Origin: Dokdonella_A sp963758365
Lineage (GTDB): Bacteria; Pseudomonadota; Gammaproteobacteria; Xanthomonadales; Rhodanobacteraceae
DNA length: 64,000 bases
Assembly (NCBI GenBank): GCA_963758365.1
Contig: CAVWVB010000001.1
Location: 2,542,001-2,606,000 of the forward strand
Direction of reading: 5' to 3'
The notes below the pieces were generated by a model. The model saw only the letters and a list, made by a program, of their open reading frames with translations, made no database searches and was not told the origin of the DNA. Position numbers and translations under genes: made by a program. Positions 17,521 through 25,156 of the stretch are shown here, in pieces; the first letter of the stretch is position 1; each line of letters begins with the position of its first letter.

Positions 17521-18828
17521 CTACACCTTCAGCTGCACTGCCGGCTGCACGCGACACGCGCGCCACGTCGGATAGAGTCCGGCCAGCGTCGCGGCCGCCA
17601 CCGACAACGCGATCGCGGTCGCGATCATGGGCCAGTCGAGTCGAGCCACGGACTGCAGATCGTCGTCGAGGCTGCGCACGAGCAGCAGGCCGAACCACGC
17701 GAACAGGAGGCCGAGCACGCCACCGCCAGCACCGACGAGTGCGGATTCGACCAGATGCTGCGAGAACACCTGTCTGCGGCTCGCCCCGAGCGCGCGACGC
17801 ACGCCGATTTCGCCCGCCTTGCGCATGAACTTCGCCAGCAGCAAGCCGATCGTGCTGACCAGGCAGACACCGAGAAATGCGAACGCAAGCCACACCTGGA
17901 TGCGTACGTCGCGAGAAACGACCTTTTGATCGGCCAGCCACTCGTTGACATTGCGCAGCCGGTTGTTGAGAGGCCGCGGAAAGCGGCCGAGTTTCTTCTG
18001 TTCGTTGACGTAGCTGGCAAGGAACGACTGGTAACCGGCGAGCTTCTCCGGCGAATCCAGTTCGACCCAGAACTCCTGCCAGACGGATTCGGAATCCAGA
18101 AATGCCTGGCGACCCGCGGATACCTGTCCCCACGACGATGTCGATCCGACGATGCCGAGGTTGAGCTCGACCGCGGTCGTGTTCGGTAAAAAGATGTCCG
18201 CCGGCCGGTCAAACGCGTTGCCGCCGGCCACGTCGTAGAAGCGGATGCGTGGCCGCCACGCCGCGAGCACGCCGACGATCGTGTAGTCGACATCGCTGAT
18301 GCGCAGTTGCCGGCCGACGCTGTTCGCGCCGCCGAAGAACTTCTCGTTCGACTCGCGCGAGAGCACGAGCACCCGCGCATGCGCTTCGTCCTGGGCGTGA
18401 TCCCAGGGACCGCCGTACGCGAAAGGCGGTTCGAACATTGCGAAGAAATCGCTGTAGGTGGCGCGGCCCGTGGCCAGTTCAGGCTTGAGCGCCGGATCTT
18501 CCGGCCGCACGGGCAGCGCGACGCGGAACATCGCCGCCTGATGGTCGGCCCGCGCAGCTTGCATCAGCGCAGTCGCATCGCGATAGCTGACCTGATCGGG
18601 CGGTTCGTCCGGTTGCCTGTACGGATTGTCCGGATCCCAGTTGTCGAGTTGCACGTAGTGCAGCTTGTCGCTCTTCCACGGAATCGGATCGCTGCCCATG
18701 AGATGGAAGACGGTCAATGTCGTCATGCAGGCCGCGATGCCGAGCGCGATGCCGAGCACCATCAGCAGGCTCAGCCCCGGGTTGTGCCCGAGGCTGCGCA
18801 TGCCGATACGCAGGTAATAGCGCAGCAT
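17521..18828 (-). CDS. ABC transporter permease, MacB type (copy B2)
   Basis: 435 residues from the ATG at 18828, five bases after the stop of the upstream permease A1. N-terminal transmembrane helix (about 18-45), periplasmic MacB-like domain (about 50-300), then three C-terminal helices with the FtsX signature KAGEIGVRRALGASRRQVF. The opening segment (LMGSDPIPWKSDKLHYVQLD) is nearly identical to the paralogue B1 at 20212-21516, so the two arose by duplication. Probable partner of permease A2. Confidence 0.92.
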   Translation of the reverse strand: MLRYYLRIGMRSLGHNPGLSLLMVLGIALGIAACMTTLTVFHLMGSDPIPWKSDKLHYVQLDNWDPDNPYRQPDEPPDQVSYRDATALMQAARADHQAAMFRVALPVRPEDPALKPELATGRATYSDFFAMFEPPFAYGGPWDHAQDEAHARVLVLSRESNEKFFGGANSVGRQLRISDVDYTIVGVLAAWRPRIRFYDVAGGNAFDRPADIFLPNTTAVELNLGIVGSTSSWGQVSAGRQAFLDSESVWQEFWVELDSPEKLAGYQSFLASYVNEQKKLGRFPRPLNNRLRNVNEWLADQKVVSRDVRIQVWLAFAFLGVCLVSTIGLLLAKFMRKAGEIGVRRALGASRRQVFSQHLVESALVGAGGGVLGLLFAWFGLLLVRSLDDDLQSVARLDWPMIATAIALSVAAATLAGLYPTWRACRVQPAVQLKV

Positions 18829-18833
18829 CACGA

Positions 18834-20045
18834 TCAAACGTTGCGCGTCGCCACCGCCGGCGGAACGCGCGACGCGCGCAGCGCGGGGCCGAGGACCGCG
18901 ATCTGGCCGAGCGCCCACAGGCACGCGAAGCCGACCGGCACGTAGTACCAGGGCAGGCGCGGCGACTGGTAGGTCTGCATCAGCCAGAGGCTGAGTGCAT
19001 ACGCGAGCAGGCCGCCGACGATCAGACCCAGGGTCGTGATGATGAAATTCTCGGTCTGGAAATAGCGCAGGATGTCGAACTTCGTCGCGCCGAGCGCACG
19101 CCGCGTACCGATCTGCCGCGTGCGCTGGGCGACCCAGAAACTGGCCATGCCGACGATGCCGAGCGCGGTGATCGCGAGCAGCGCGAAGATCACCGCACCG
19201 AGGATGATCGCCATCGCGCGGTCGCCCGCATAGGCGTCGCGGCGGGTTTCCTGCATCGTGCGGATCTTGCCGATGATCCGGCTCGGGTTCGCCGCGGAGA
19301 GTTTCTGCTCGACCGCCTTCATCACCTCGTCGCGGCGGCCGGGTTCGGCGCGCACCAGATAGCGGGTGAAGTTTCCGTAGGGCATGGAGACCGGAACGAA
19401 CGTCGCGTATTCGACCGAGTCGCTCTCGGGCCACGGCTGCTGCAGGCGCTCGATGATGCCGACGATCGTACTGGTCGGCGGATCCTCGTCCATGTAGACC
19501 TGCTTGCCGAGCGCATTGCCGTCGGGAAACAGCTTGTCGGCCAGCGCCTTGGTCACGATGATGGCCGGCGGCTGCACGCGATCGCCGAAGTTGGCGTTCT
19601 GCATGTCCTCCGGCTTGAGGTTGCGGCCCGCGATCAGCTTGGTACCGAACGTATCCATCGCGCCCGGATCGACCAGGTACAGGGTGGTGTCGGCGGTCGA
19701 GGTCTTCTGCTTCGGCTGCAGGTTGATGCCGGTACTCCAGCCGCCGCCGCTCATCGGCACCGAGTTCGTGGCGGTAGCCGCCGCGACACCCGGCATCTGC
19801 CGCAGCAGGGCGAGATCGGCCTGCTGGGTCGCGCGCGCGTCGAAGCCTTGGCCGAAGCCGCTGCTGCCGAACCAGAACGTGTCGGCCTCGTTCATGCCGC
19901 TCGGCCGGTTCATGAGCTCGAGACGCTGGCCGATGATGAACAGCGCGTTGCAGACGATCGCGAGGGTCAGCGCGACCTGCAGGCCGATCAGGATCATCGA
20001 GACCTTGCTGCGCATCAGTGCGGAAAGTATCGGACGGATTTCCAT
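18834..20045 (-). CDS. ABC transporter permease, FtsX/MacB type (copy A1)
   Basis: 403 residues from the ATG at 20045. Same layout as its paralogue A2: a first transmembrane helix (MILIGLQVALTLAIVCNALF), a periplasmic domain and three C-terminal helices with the segment RTRQIGTRRALGAT shared exactly. It pairs with permease B1, encoded directly upstream and separated by a hairpin-bearing spacer (20046-20211). Substrate unknown. Confidence 0.92.
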   Translation of the reverse strand: MEIRPILSALMRSKVSMILIGLQVALTLAIVCNALFIIGQRLELMNRPSGMNEADTFWFGSSGFGQGFDARATQQADLALLRQMPGVAAATATNSVPMSGGGWSTGINLQPKQKTSTADTTLYLVDPGAMDTFGTKLIAGRNLKPEDMQNANFGDRVQPPAIIVTKALADKLFPDGNALGKQVYMDEDPPTSTIVGIIERLQQPWPESDSVEYATFVPVSMPYGNFTRYLVRAEPGRRDEVMKAVEQKLSAANPSRIIGKIRTMQETRRDAYAGDRAMAIILGAVIFALLAITALGIVGMASFWVAQRTRQIGTRRALGATKFDILRYFQTENFIITTLGLIVGGLLAYALSLWLMQTYQSPRLPWYYVPVGFACLWALGQIAVLGPALRASRVPPAVATRNV

Positions 20046-20104
20046 GCTGCACCTCGAAATGGACGATTGAAGAGCCCTGCGCCTTGCAAAAACCCCCGGC
20101 ACCA

Positions 20105-20202
20105 GGATGTGCCAGCCGCGAAGGCGCTTGCGCCTGAGCGGGAGCACGCGGCCCGGCTGCGCCGGGTCCGTGCGAGCGAAAGTCGGACAGGAGGTCCGAT
20201 CT
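20105..20202 (-). repeat. intra-operon repeat, copy 1 (hairpins between permease genes B1 and A1)
   Basis: About 98 bases matching 17411-17509, also between a B and an A permease gene. Stem-loops AGGCGC-TT-GCGCCT (about 20121-20134) and GGCCCGGC-TGC-GCCGGGTC (about 20150-20168) are kept; the base changes fall mainly in the loops, and one stem change keeps a G-U pair, so the secondary structure appears conserved. Confidence 0.75.
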
Positions 20203-20211
20203 CCCGCAACG

Positions 20212-21516
20212 TCAAACCTTCAACTGCGCTGCCGGCTGTACGCTGCACGCACGCCAGGTCGGATACAGTCCCGCGAGTACCGCCGAGACCACCGCGAGCA
20301 GGATCGTGGTCGCGACCATCGTCCAGTCCAGATGCGCGACCGTCTTGTAGTCGGTGTACAGCGCACGCACCGCAATCAGGCCGAGGCCGGTCAGCAGCAA
20401 TCCGAGGAAGCCGCCGGACAGGCCGACCACGCCGGACTCGACGAGGAACTGCGTGAATACCTCGCGTCGGCTCGCACCGAGTGCACGGCGCAGACCGATC
20501 TCGCCCGCCTTGCGTGTGAACTTCGCGAGCAGCAGGCCGATCGTGTTGACCAGGCACACCGCGAGGAATGCGAACCCGAGTCCGGTCTGCACCTCGACAT
20601 CGCGCGAGACGACTTTCTGGTCGCGCATCCACTGGGTCACGTCCAGCAGACGGTTGTTGAGCGGACGCGGAAAGCGTCCGAGCTTCTTCTGCTCGCTCAC
20701 GTAGCTGTCGAGAAAGCTGTGGTACTCGGCGAGCCGCGCAGGCGTATCGAGCTGCACCCACATCTGGATCCAGATGCAATCGGAGTCGAGGTAGGCGTCC
20801 CAGCCGTTGCCGGAGGACTTCCAGCAGCTGTTGTTGCCCGACGAGCGGTGCTTGAGATCGATCGCGGTCGTGAACGGCATGAAGAATTCGTCCGGTTCCG
20901 CGAACGCGCCGTTGGTCAGGTCGTAGTAGCGCGAGCGCAGCTTCCAGTCGTCGAGCACGCCGACGATCGAATAGTCGATGCCGTCCAGGCGCACGGTCTT
21001 GCCGGTGCTGTCCTGGCCGCCGAACAGCTTCTCGTTCATGTCCTTGCCGAGTACGACCACGCGCGCGTGCGATTCGTCCTGGTCGTGATTCCAGGCCTGG
21101 CCGTACTTGAAGCGCGGCTCGAACATCGCGAAGAAGTCCGCGTAGGTAACCCGGCCCAGCGACTGGAACGGCTTGAGGTCCTTGTTCGCCGGCTGCACCG
21201 GCACCGACAGCTTGAACATCGCAGCCTGCTTGTCGGCCTTGCCGGCCTGCATCAGCGCGACCGCGTCGCGATAGGTGACCTGGTCGGGCGGGCGGCCGTC
21301 GTCGTAGTACGGCTGGTCCGGGCTCCAGTTGTCGAGCTGCACGTAGTGCAGCTTGTCGCTCTTCCACGGGATCGGGTCGCTACCCATCAGGTGCAGCACG
21401 GTCAGCGTGGTCATGCTCGCGGCGATGCCGAGCGCGATGCCGACGACCATGAGCGCGGTAAGGACCGGATTGCGCCTGAGGCTGCGCAGGCCCAGTTGCA
21501 GATAGTAGGTGAACAT
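20212..21516 (-). CDS. ABC transporter permease, MacB type (copy B1)
   Basis: 434 residues from the ATG at 21516. First helix about 18-45 (LTALMVVGIALGIAASMTTL), periplasmic domain about 50-300, three C-terminal helices with KAGEIGLRRALGASRREVF. Closely related to B2 (17521-18828). It follows the ABC ATPase gene by 114 bases. Together ATPase, adaptor and permeases make a tripartite MacAB-like exporter; an outer-membrane TolC-type gene is not in the window. Confidence 0.92.
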   Translation of the reverse strand: MFTYYLQLGLRSLRRNPVLTALMVVGIALGIAASMTTLTVLHLMGSDPIPWKSDKLHYVQLDNWSPDQPYYDDGRPPDQVTYRDAVALMQAGKADKQAAMFKLSVPVQPANKDLKPFQSLGRVTYADFFAMFEPRFKYGQAWNHDQDESHARVVVLGKDMNEKLFGGQDSTGKTVRLDGIDYSIVGVLDDWKLRSRYYDLTNGAFAEPDEFFMPFTTAIDLKHRSSGNNSCWKSSGNGWDAYLDSDCIWIQMWVQLDTPARLAEYHSFLDSYVSEQKKLGRFPRPLNNRLLDVTQWMRDQKVVSRDVEVQTGLGFAFLAVCLVNTIGLLLAKFTRKAGEIGLRRALGASRREVFTQFLVESGVVGLSGGFLGLLLTGLGLIAVRALYTDYKTVAHLDWTMVATTILLAVVSAVLAGLYPTWRACSVQPAAQLKV

Positions 21517-21630
21517 GCGGTTCGATCCCTTGTCTTTGATCCCTCTCCGGGCGCGGAGGGTTCGGGTGATGGTTCGGTGCGGGTCGGCGTCGGTTCGAAG
21601 ACGAGCCCGATCCATTCTTCGGCCGTGGCC

Positions 21631-22356
21631 TCAGGCCACCGCGGTGACCTCGTTGTCGTCGCGTGCCGGTTTGCCCAACGCGGGCTCCTCGTCGAAGTCG
21701 GTGACCTGGCCGTCGATCACGTGCACGTTGCGGTGTGCGCGCGCGGCGAGTTCGGGATCGTGGGTGACCATGACGATCGTCGTGCCCTGGCGATTGATCT
21801 CCTCCATGAGTTCGAGCACGCCGCGCGCCATCAGCGAATCGAGGTTGCCGGTCGGTTCGTCGGCGAGCAGCAGGCGTGGCGACCCGGCCAGCGCACGCGC
21901 GATCGCGACGCGCTGCTGCTGGCCGCCGGACAGCTCCGACGGATAGTGCCGGGTCCGCGACGCGAGGCCGACGCGGCTCAGCGACTCCTCGATGCGCTTC
22001 CTGCGCTCCGCCGCGCCGAAGCCGCGATAGCGCAACGGCACGTCGACGTTGTCGAACAGGTTCAGGTCCGGGATCAGGTTGAAGCTCTGGAAAATGAAGC
22101 CGATCTTCTCGTTGCGCAGGCGCGAGCGCTGGTCGTCGCCGAGGCCGCGCACGTCGACACCGTCGATGTGGTACTCGCCGCCGGTGAACTCCTCGAGCAG
22201 TCCGGCGATGTTGAGAAACGTCGTCTTGCCCGAGCCCGAAGGCCCGGTCACTGCGACGAACTCGCCTTCACGCACATCGATGGAGAAATCGCGCAGCGCG
22301 TAGGTTTCGATCAGATGGGTCCTGTAGACCTTCTGCAGATGGGTCATCTTGAGCAT
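21631..22356 (-). CDS. ABC transporter ATP-binding protein (MacB/LolD type)
   Basis: 241 residues. Walker A GPSGSGKTT at 38-46, Q-loop in GFIFQSFNLIPDLNLFDNV, signature LSGGQQQRVAIARAL, Walker B LLLADEPTGNLDS, and H-loop VTHDPELA. The N-terminal Y-x-x-H-LIETYALRDFSIDV pattern is that of the LolD/MacB subfamily. It is the only ATPase gene in the operon although there are four permease genes, so it presumably energises both permease pairs. Confidence 0.95.
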   Translation of the reverse strand: MLKMTHLQKVYRTHLIETYALRDFSIDVREGEFVAVTGPSGSGKTTFLNIAGLLEEFTGGEYHIDGVDVRGLGDDQRSRLRNEKIGFIFQSFNLIPDLNLFDNVDVPLRYRGFGAAERRKRIEESLSRVGLASRTRHYPSELSGGQQQRVAIARALAGSPRLLLADEPTGNLDSLMARGVLELMEEINRQGTTIVMVTHDPELAARAHRNVHVIDGQVTDFDEEPALGKPARDDNEVTAVA

Positions 22357-22380
22357 CGGCTTCGCCTCGCGGGATGGTGG

Positions 22381-22456
22381 AATCGGGATCGGGAATTCTT
22401 GATACGGGATTCGGGATTCGGGCCGGACGTCGATCTTTCAGATCCCGAGTCCCGAA
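22381..22456. repeat. GGGATTCGGG-type intergenic repeat
   Basis: The spacer between the ATPase and adaptor genes contains repeated GGGATTCGGGATTCGGG and GGAATCGGGATCGGGAA units, continuing as CCCGAGTCCCG on the opposite sense. A related piece (GGGGAATCGGGATTCG) lies near 14406-14421. Simple repeats of this kind are common in Xanthomonadales intergenic DNA, from general knowledge; function unknown. Confidence 0.5.
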
Positions 22457-22470
22457 AACCCGACGTTCTG

Positions 22471-23739
22471 CTAATTGAGCGCCACGCGTTGCGCGCCCTT
22501 GAACTGGTCCGTGCCGGAGATCACGACGCGGTCGCCTTCCTTGACGCCGCTGACGATTTCGACCGAGTTGAGACTGGTCGCGCCGACCTGGATCGGCGTG
22601 CGCTCGGCGACATTGCCGCGCACGATGTAGGCGACCCGCCCGGCGCCGGTGTCGACGAACGGACCACGCTCGACCATCAGCACGTTGGGATGCTCGTCCA
22701 TCAGGATCCGCGTGGTCAGTTGCTGGTTCTGACGCAGACCGGCCGGCTTCGTGTCGGCGAAGCGGATGCGGCCGGTGACCTGGCCGTTGAGTACCTCGGG
22801 CGAAATCGCACTGACCTCGCCGCGGTATTTCTCGCTGCCATCGAGAATTTCCGCGGCCATGCCGACGCCCAGATCGTGCGCGAACACTTCCGGCACCTGC
22901 ACTTCGATCTCGAGCGCGCTGAGATCGACCACGCTCAGGATCGCCGCATTGGCGGCCACGTTGGCGCGCTGCTGCACAATCAGCTGGCCAATCTGGCCGT
23001 CGACCGGCGAACGCAGCTTGAGTTCATCGACCTGGCGCACGAGATCGTCGACGAGCAGCTTCTGGCGATCGAGCGCGAAGCGCTTGGTGCGCAGTTCGAA
23101 CGCAAGACTTTCGCGGTCCAGCTGCACGTTGTGGTGCGCGTTGACCTCGCTGAGCTTGGCCTTGGCCAATGCGTCCTGGGCGCGCAACACCGACATCTCC
23201 GGACCCGCGCCGAGCTTGAACAGTTTCTCGTTGCGATCGACCTCGCGTTCGGCGGTCTGGGTGTCGATACGGGCCTGTTCGAGCGCCATCTGCGTCGCCG
23301 CCTCGGTCTTGCGGTTCGCGATCGCGGTGCGCTCGACCTCGAGGCCGAGGCTGTCGAGCGTGGCCTGTTCCTGCTTCAGCTTGCTGTCCAGATCCGGCGA
23401 TTCGACCTCGGCGACCACGTCGCCCTTCTTCACCTTGTCGCCCGCATTCACATCCAGGGTGACCGTTCCCGCGGTGCGCGCATACACGGTGGGACTCACC
23501 GCCGCGATCACCCTGCCCTGCACCGACACGTCGCGAACGAGCGTGCCGCGCTTGACCTCGGCGATGCGCAGGCGCGCCGCGCTGGCCGACGAATCGGACG
23601 AGAGCAGGCGGCCGATCGTCGGCACGACGGCGAGGATCGCGAGCAGCGCGGCCGCGCCGATGCCGAGCCAGACGATCTGCTTGCGCCGGTTGCGCAGTGC
23701 CTTGATCGGGCGGTCCTGTGCCGAAGTGTCGCGGATCAT
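22471..23739 (-). CDS. periplasmic adaptor (HlyD/MacA-like) of the tripartite efflux system
   Basis: 422 residues from the ATG at 23739. A membrane anchor lies at about 23-42, then a lipoyl/barrel-sandwich half (VYARTAGTVTLDVNAGDKVKKGDVVAEVESPDL), a long coiled coil (about 115-215), the second lipoyl half (KLRSPVDGQIGQLIVQQRANV), and beta-barrel and membrane-proximal domains to the end. An upstream in-frame GTG at 23796 is rejected because a perfect sigma-54 promoter covers it and predicts transcription starting about 23769, downstream of that codon. The adaptor links the inner-membrane ABC permeases to an outer-membrane channel. Confidence 0.93.
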   Translation of the reverse strand: MIRDTSAQDRPIKALRNRRKQIVWLGIGAAALLAILAVVPTIGRLLSSDSSASAARLRIAEVKRGTLVRDVSVQGRVIAAVSPTVYARTAGTVTLDVNAGDKVKKGDVVAEVESPDLDSKLKQEQATLDSLGLEVERTAIANRKTEAATQMALEQARIDTQTAEREVDRNEKLFKLGAGPEMSVLRAQDALAKAKLSEVNAHHNVQLDRESLAFELRTKRFALDRQKLLVDDLVRQVDELKLRSPVDGQIGQLIVQQRANVAANAAILSVVDLSALEIEVQVPEVFAHDLGVGMAAEILDGSEKYRGEVSAISPEVLNGQVTGRIRFADTKPAGLRQNQQLTTRILMDEHPNVLMVERGPFVDTGAGRVAYIVRGNVAERTPIQVGATSLNSVEIVSGVKEGDRVVISGTDQFKGAQRVALN

Positions 23740-23780
23740 TTGGGTGAGCGGGCTCGCGGAGACGGATACAGGCGTTGGAA

Positions 23781-23795
23781 GCAAGCCGCGTGCCA
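23781..23795 (-). promoter_or_regulatory. sigma-54 promoter of the efflux operon
   Basis: On the minus strand the sequence TGGCACG-CGGC-TTGC matches the sigma-54 -24/-12 consensus exactly, with GG and GC separated by ten bases. The predicted start of transcription is about 23769, giving a leader of about 30 bases before the adaptor ATG at 23739. The operon also encodes a sigma-54 response regulator, which strengthens the assignment. Confidence 0.92.
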
Positions 23796-23843
23796 CGCGC
23801 TAACTAACGGAATTTGCGGAATTATTGCTGCGCGAGGATGCGA

Positions 23844-23883
23844 GCGGACAGTGTCCGCCGGCGACGCGGACAGATGCCGGACA
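23844..23883 (-). promoter_or_regulatory. probable upstream activator site for the sigma-54 regulator
   Basis: GCGGACA-G-TGTCCGC (23844-23858) is a perfect 15-base inverted repeat centred about 82 bases upstream of the predicted transcription start, a normal position for NtrC-family enhancer sites. Two more GGACA half-sites follow at 23868 and 23879, spaced 22 and 11 bases, that is on the same face of the helix. Binding by the regulator at 14604-15965 is inference. Confidence 0.65.
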
Positions 23884-23975
23884 CGAGCGCTTTCGCCGCC
23901 ACCGCGAAAGACCGGCCCGGAGCAGAATGCGGGTCACCTGCGACCAATCCGCGCGAACAGGCATCTGACCGGATC

Positions 23976-24572
23976 GTGAGCGCCGCGAGCTTCCAGATCG
24001 ATGTTGCTGAAACCACGCTGGCCGGCGCACGCCGCGGCGACACGCGCGCGCTCGAGCAGATTTACCGCGCGTTCGAGCGGCCCGCGTACACGCTCGCGTT
24101 GCGCATGCTCGGCGACGCGGACCGCGCGCGCGAGACCGTGCACGACGCGATGCTGCATCTGTTCGAACGCATCGGCCAGTTCCGCGGCAACGCACCGTTC
24201 TGGGGCTGGCTGCGCCAGATCGTGGTCAACGAGGCGCTGATGCGGTTGCGCCGCGAACGCGTGATCGCGTTCGAGGAACTGCCCGAGGACGACGATTCGC
24301 CCGGCGCGGAACCGCCGCCATGGGCATGGGCCGATGCAGGACATCTCGAACGCGCGATGGACCGCCTGCCCGCGCTGACCCGCAGCGTGCTCTGGCTGTA
24401 CCACGTCGAGGAGTACACCCATCAGGAGATCGCCGCGATGACCGGCAAGTCGGTGAGTTTCTCCAAATCGCAGGTCGCGCGCGGCAGCCAGCGTCTGCGC
24501 ACCCTGCTCGATCCCGATCGTTGCCTACGCCACCAGGAGGCCGCGCCATGTCTGACCGCGACCGCACGATGA
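23976..24572 (+). CDS. ECF-family RNA polymerase sigma factor
   Basis: 198 residues from a GTG at 23976. Region 2 spans about 20-85 (LEQIYRAFERPAYTLALRML, AMLHLFERIGQFRG, FWGWLRQIVVNEALMRLRRE) and region 4 about 120-180 (LPALTRSVLWLYHVEEYTHQEIAAMTG, SKSQVARGSQRLRTLL). The start is uncertain: in-frame ATGs at 23838 and 23874 would put coding sequence across the activator site of the opposite operon, so the GTG is preferred. The next gene overlaps its end by 25 bases and encodes its probable membrane partner. Confidence 0.88.
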   Translation: MSAASFQIDVAETTLAGARRGDTRALEQIYRAFERPAYTLALRMLGDADRARETVHDAMLHLFERIGQFRGNAPFWGWLRQIVVNEALMRLRRERVIAFEELPEDDDSPGAEPPPWAWADAGHLERAMDRLPALTRSVLWLYHVEEYTHQEIAAMTGKSVSFSKSQVARGSQRLRTLLDPDRCLRHQEAAPCLTATAR

Positions 24573-25141
24573 ACCTGCATTCCGAACCGACGCTCGCGGC
24601 CGCGTTGCGCGGCCTGCCCGACGCGGCACCGCAACCGGACCTCTGGCCCGGACTCGCGCATGCGCTCGCGCGGCGCCGGCGCCGGCGCACCTGGCGCCAC
24701 ACGATTCCGCTCGCGCTCGCGGCCGCCATCGCGCTCGCACTGCTGTGGCCGCAGGCCACCGTCCGCCAGACGCCGCCGCCGCAATCGGATGCGCAGATCG
24801 CCGCCGTGACCACGGCCACCACCGAGGGCCGTCGCGATGCCGACGAGCTGACCGCGCTGCACGGACGTTCGCGCGCGCTCGAGCGCTGGGTCGCCGCAGT
24901 CGCCGCGCACGCACCGCAGGACAGCCGCGACCTGATGGCTGCGGTCGAGGTCGAGGATCTGATCGGTCTCGTCGATGTGCAGCTCGGCGCGGTCCGCGCG
25001 AATGCCGAAGCGCTGCCGCTGTGGCGCCAGCGTGTCGCCCTGCTCGAGGATCTCGCGACGATCCGCGGCAATGCGTACGCAATCGCGGCCAACGACGACG
25101 GCACGATACGCAACGCACGTTTTCCCGTCCGATTGAACTGA
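24548..25141 (+). CDS. single-pass membrane protein, probable anti-sigma factor
   Basis: 197 residues. A short N-terminal cytoplasmic part (about 1-45, ending in a run of arginines), one transmembrane helix (about 50-67, TIPLALAAAIALALLW) and a periplasmic helical domain (about 75-197). No zinc-binding anti-sigma (ZAS) motif was seen. Position directly after, and overlapping, an ECF sigma gene and the anchor topology make an anti-sigma or sigma-partner role the best guess; no family was recognised from sequence alone. Confidence 0.7.
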   Translation: MSDRDRTMNLHSEPTLAAALRGLPDAAPQPDLWPGLAHALARRRRRRTWRHTIPLALAAAIALALLWPQATVRQTPPPQSDAQIAAVTTATTEGRRDADELTALHGRSRALERWVAAVAAHAPQDSRDLMAAVEVEDLIGLVDVQLGAVRANAEALPLWRQRVALLEDLATIRGNAYAIAANDDGTIRNARFPVRLN

Positions 25142-25156
25142 ACCGAGGTAGCTCCG

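Noticed and set aside
23740..23796. Upstream GTG start for the efflux adaptor
   Set aside because: The GTG lies within the -24 element of the sigma-54 promoter and upstream of the predicted transcript start, so it could not be translated from that transcript.
20107..23979. 1290-codon open frame on the plus strand across the permease, ATPase and adaptor genes
   Set aside because: It is antisense to five clearly recognisable genes; the translation is Arg/His/Gln-rich with no domain, as expected for the complementary frame of GC-rich coding DNA.
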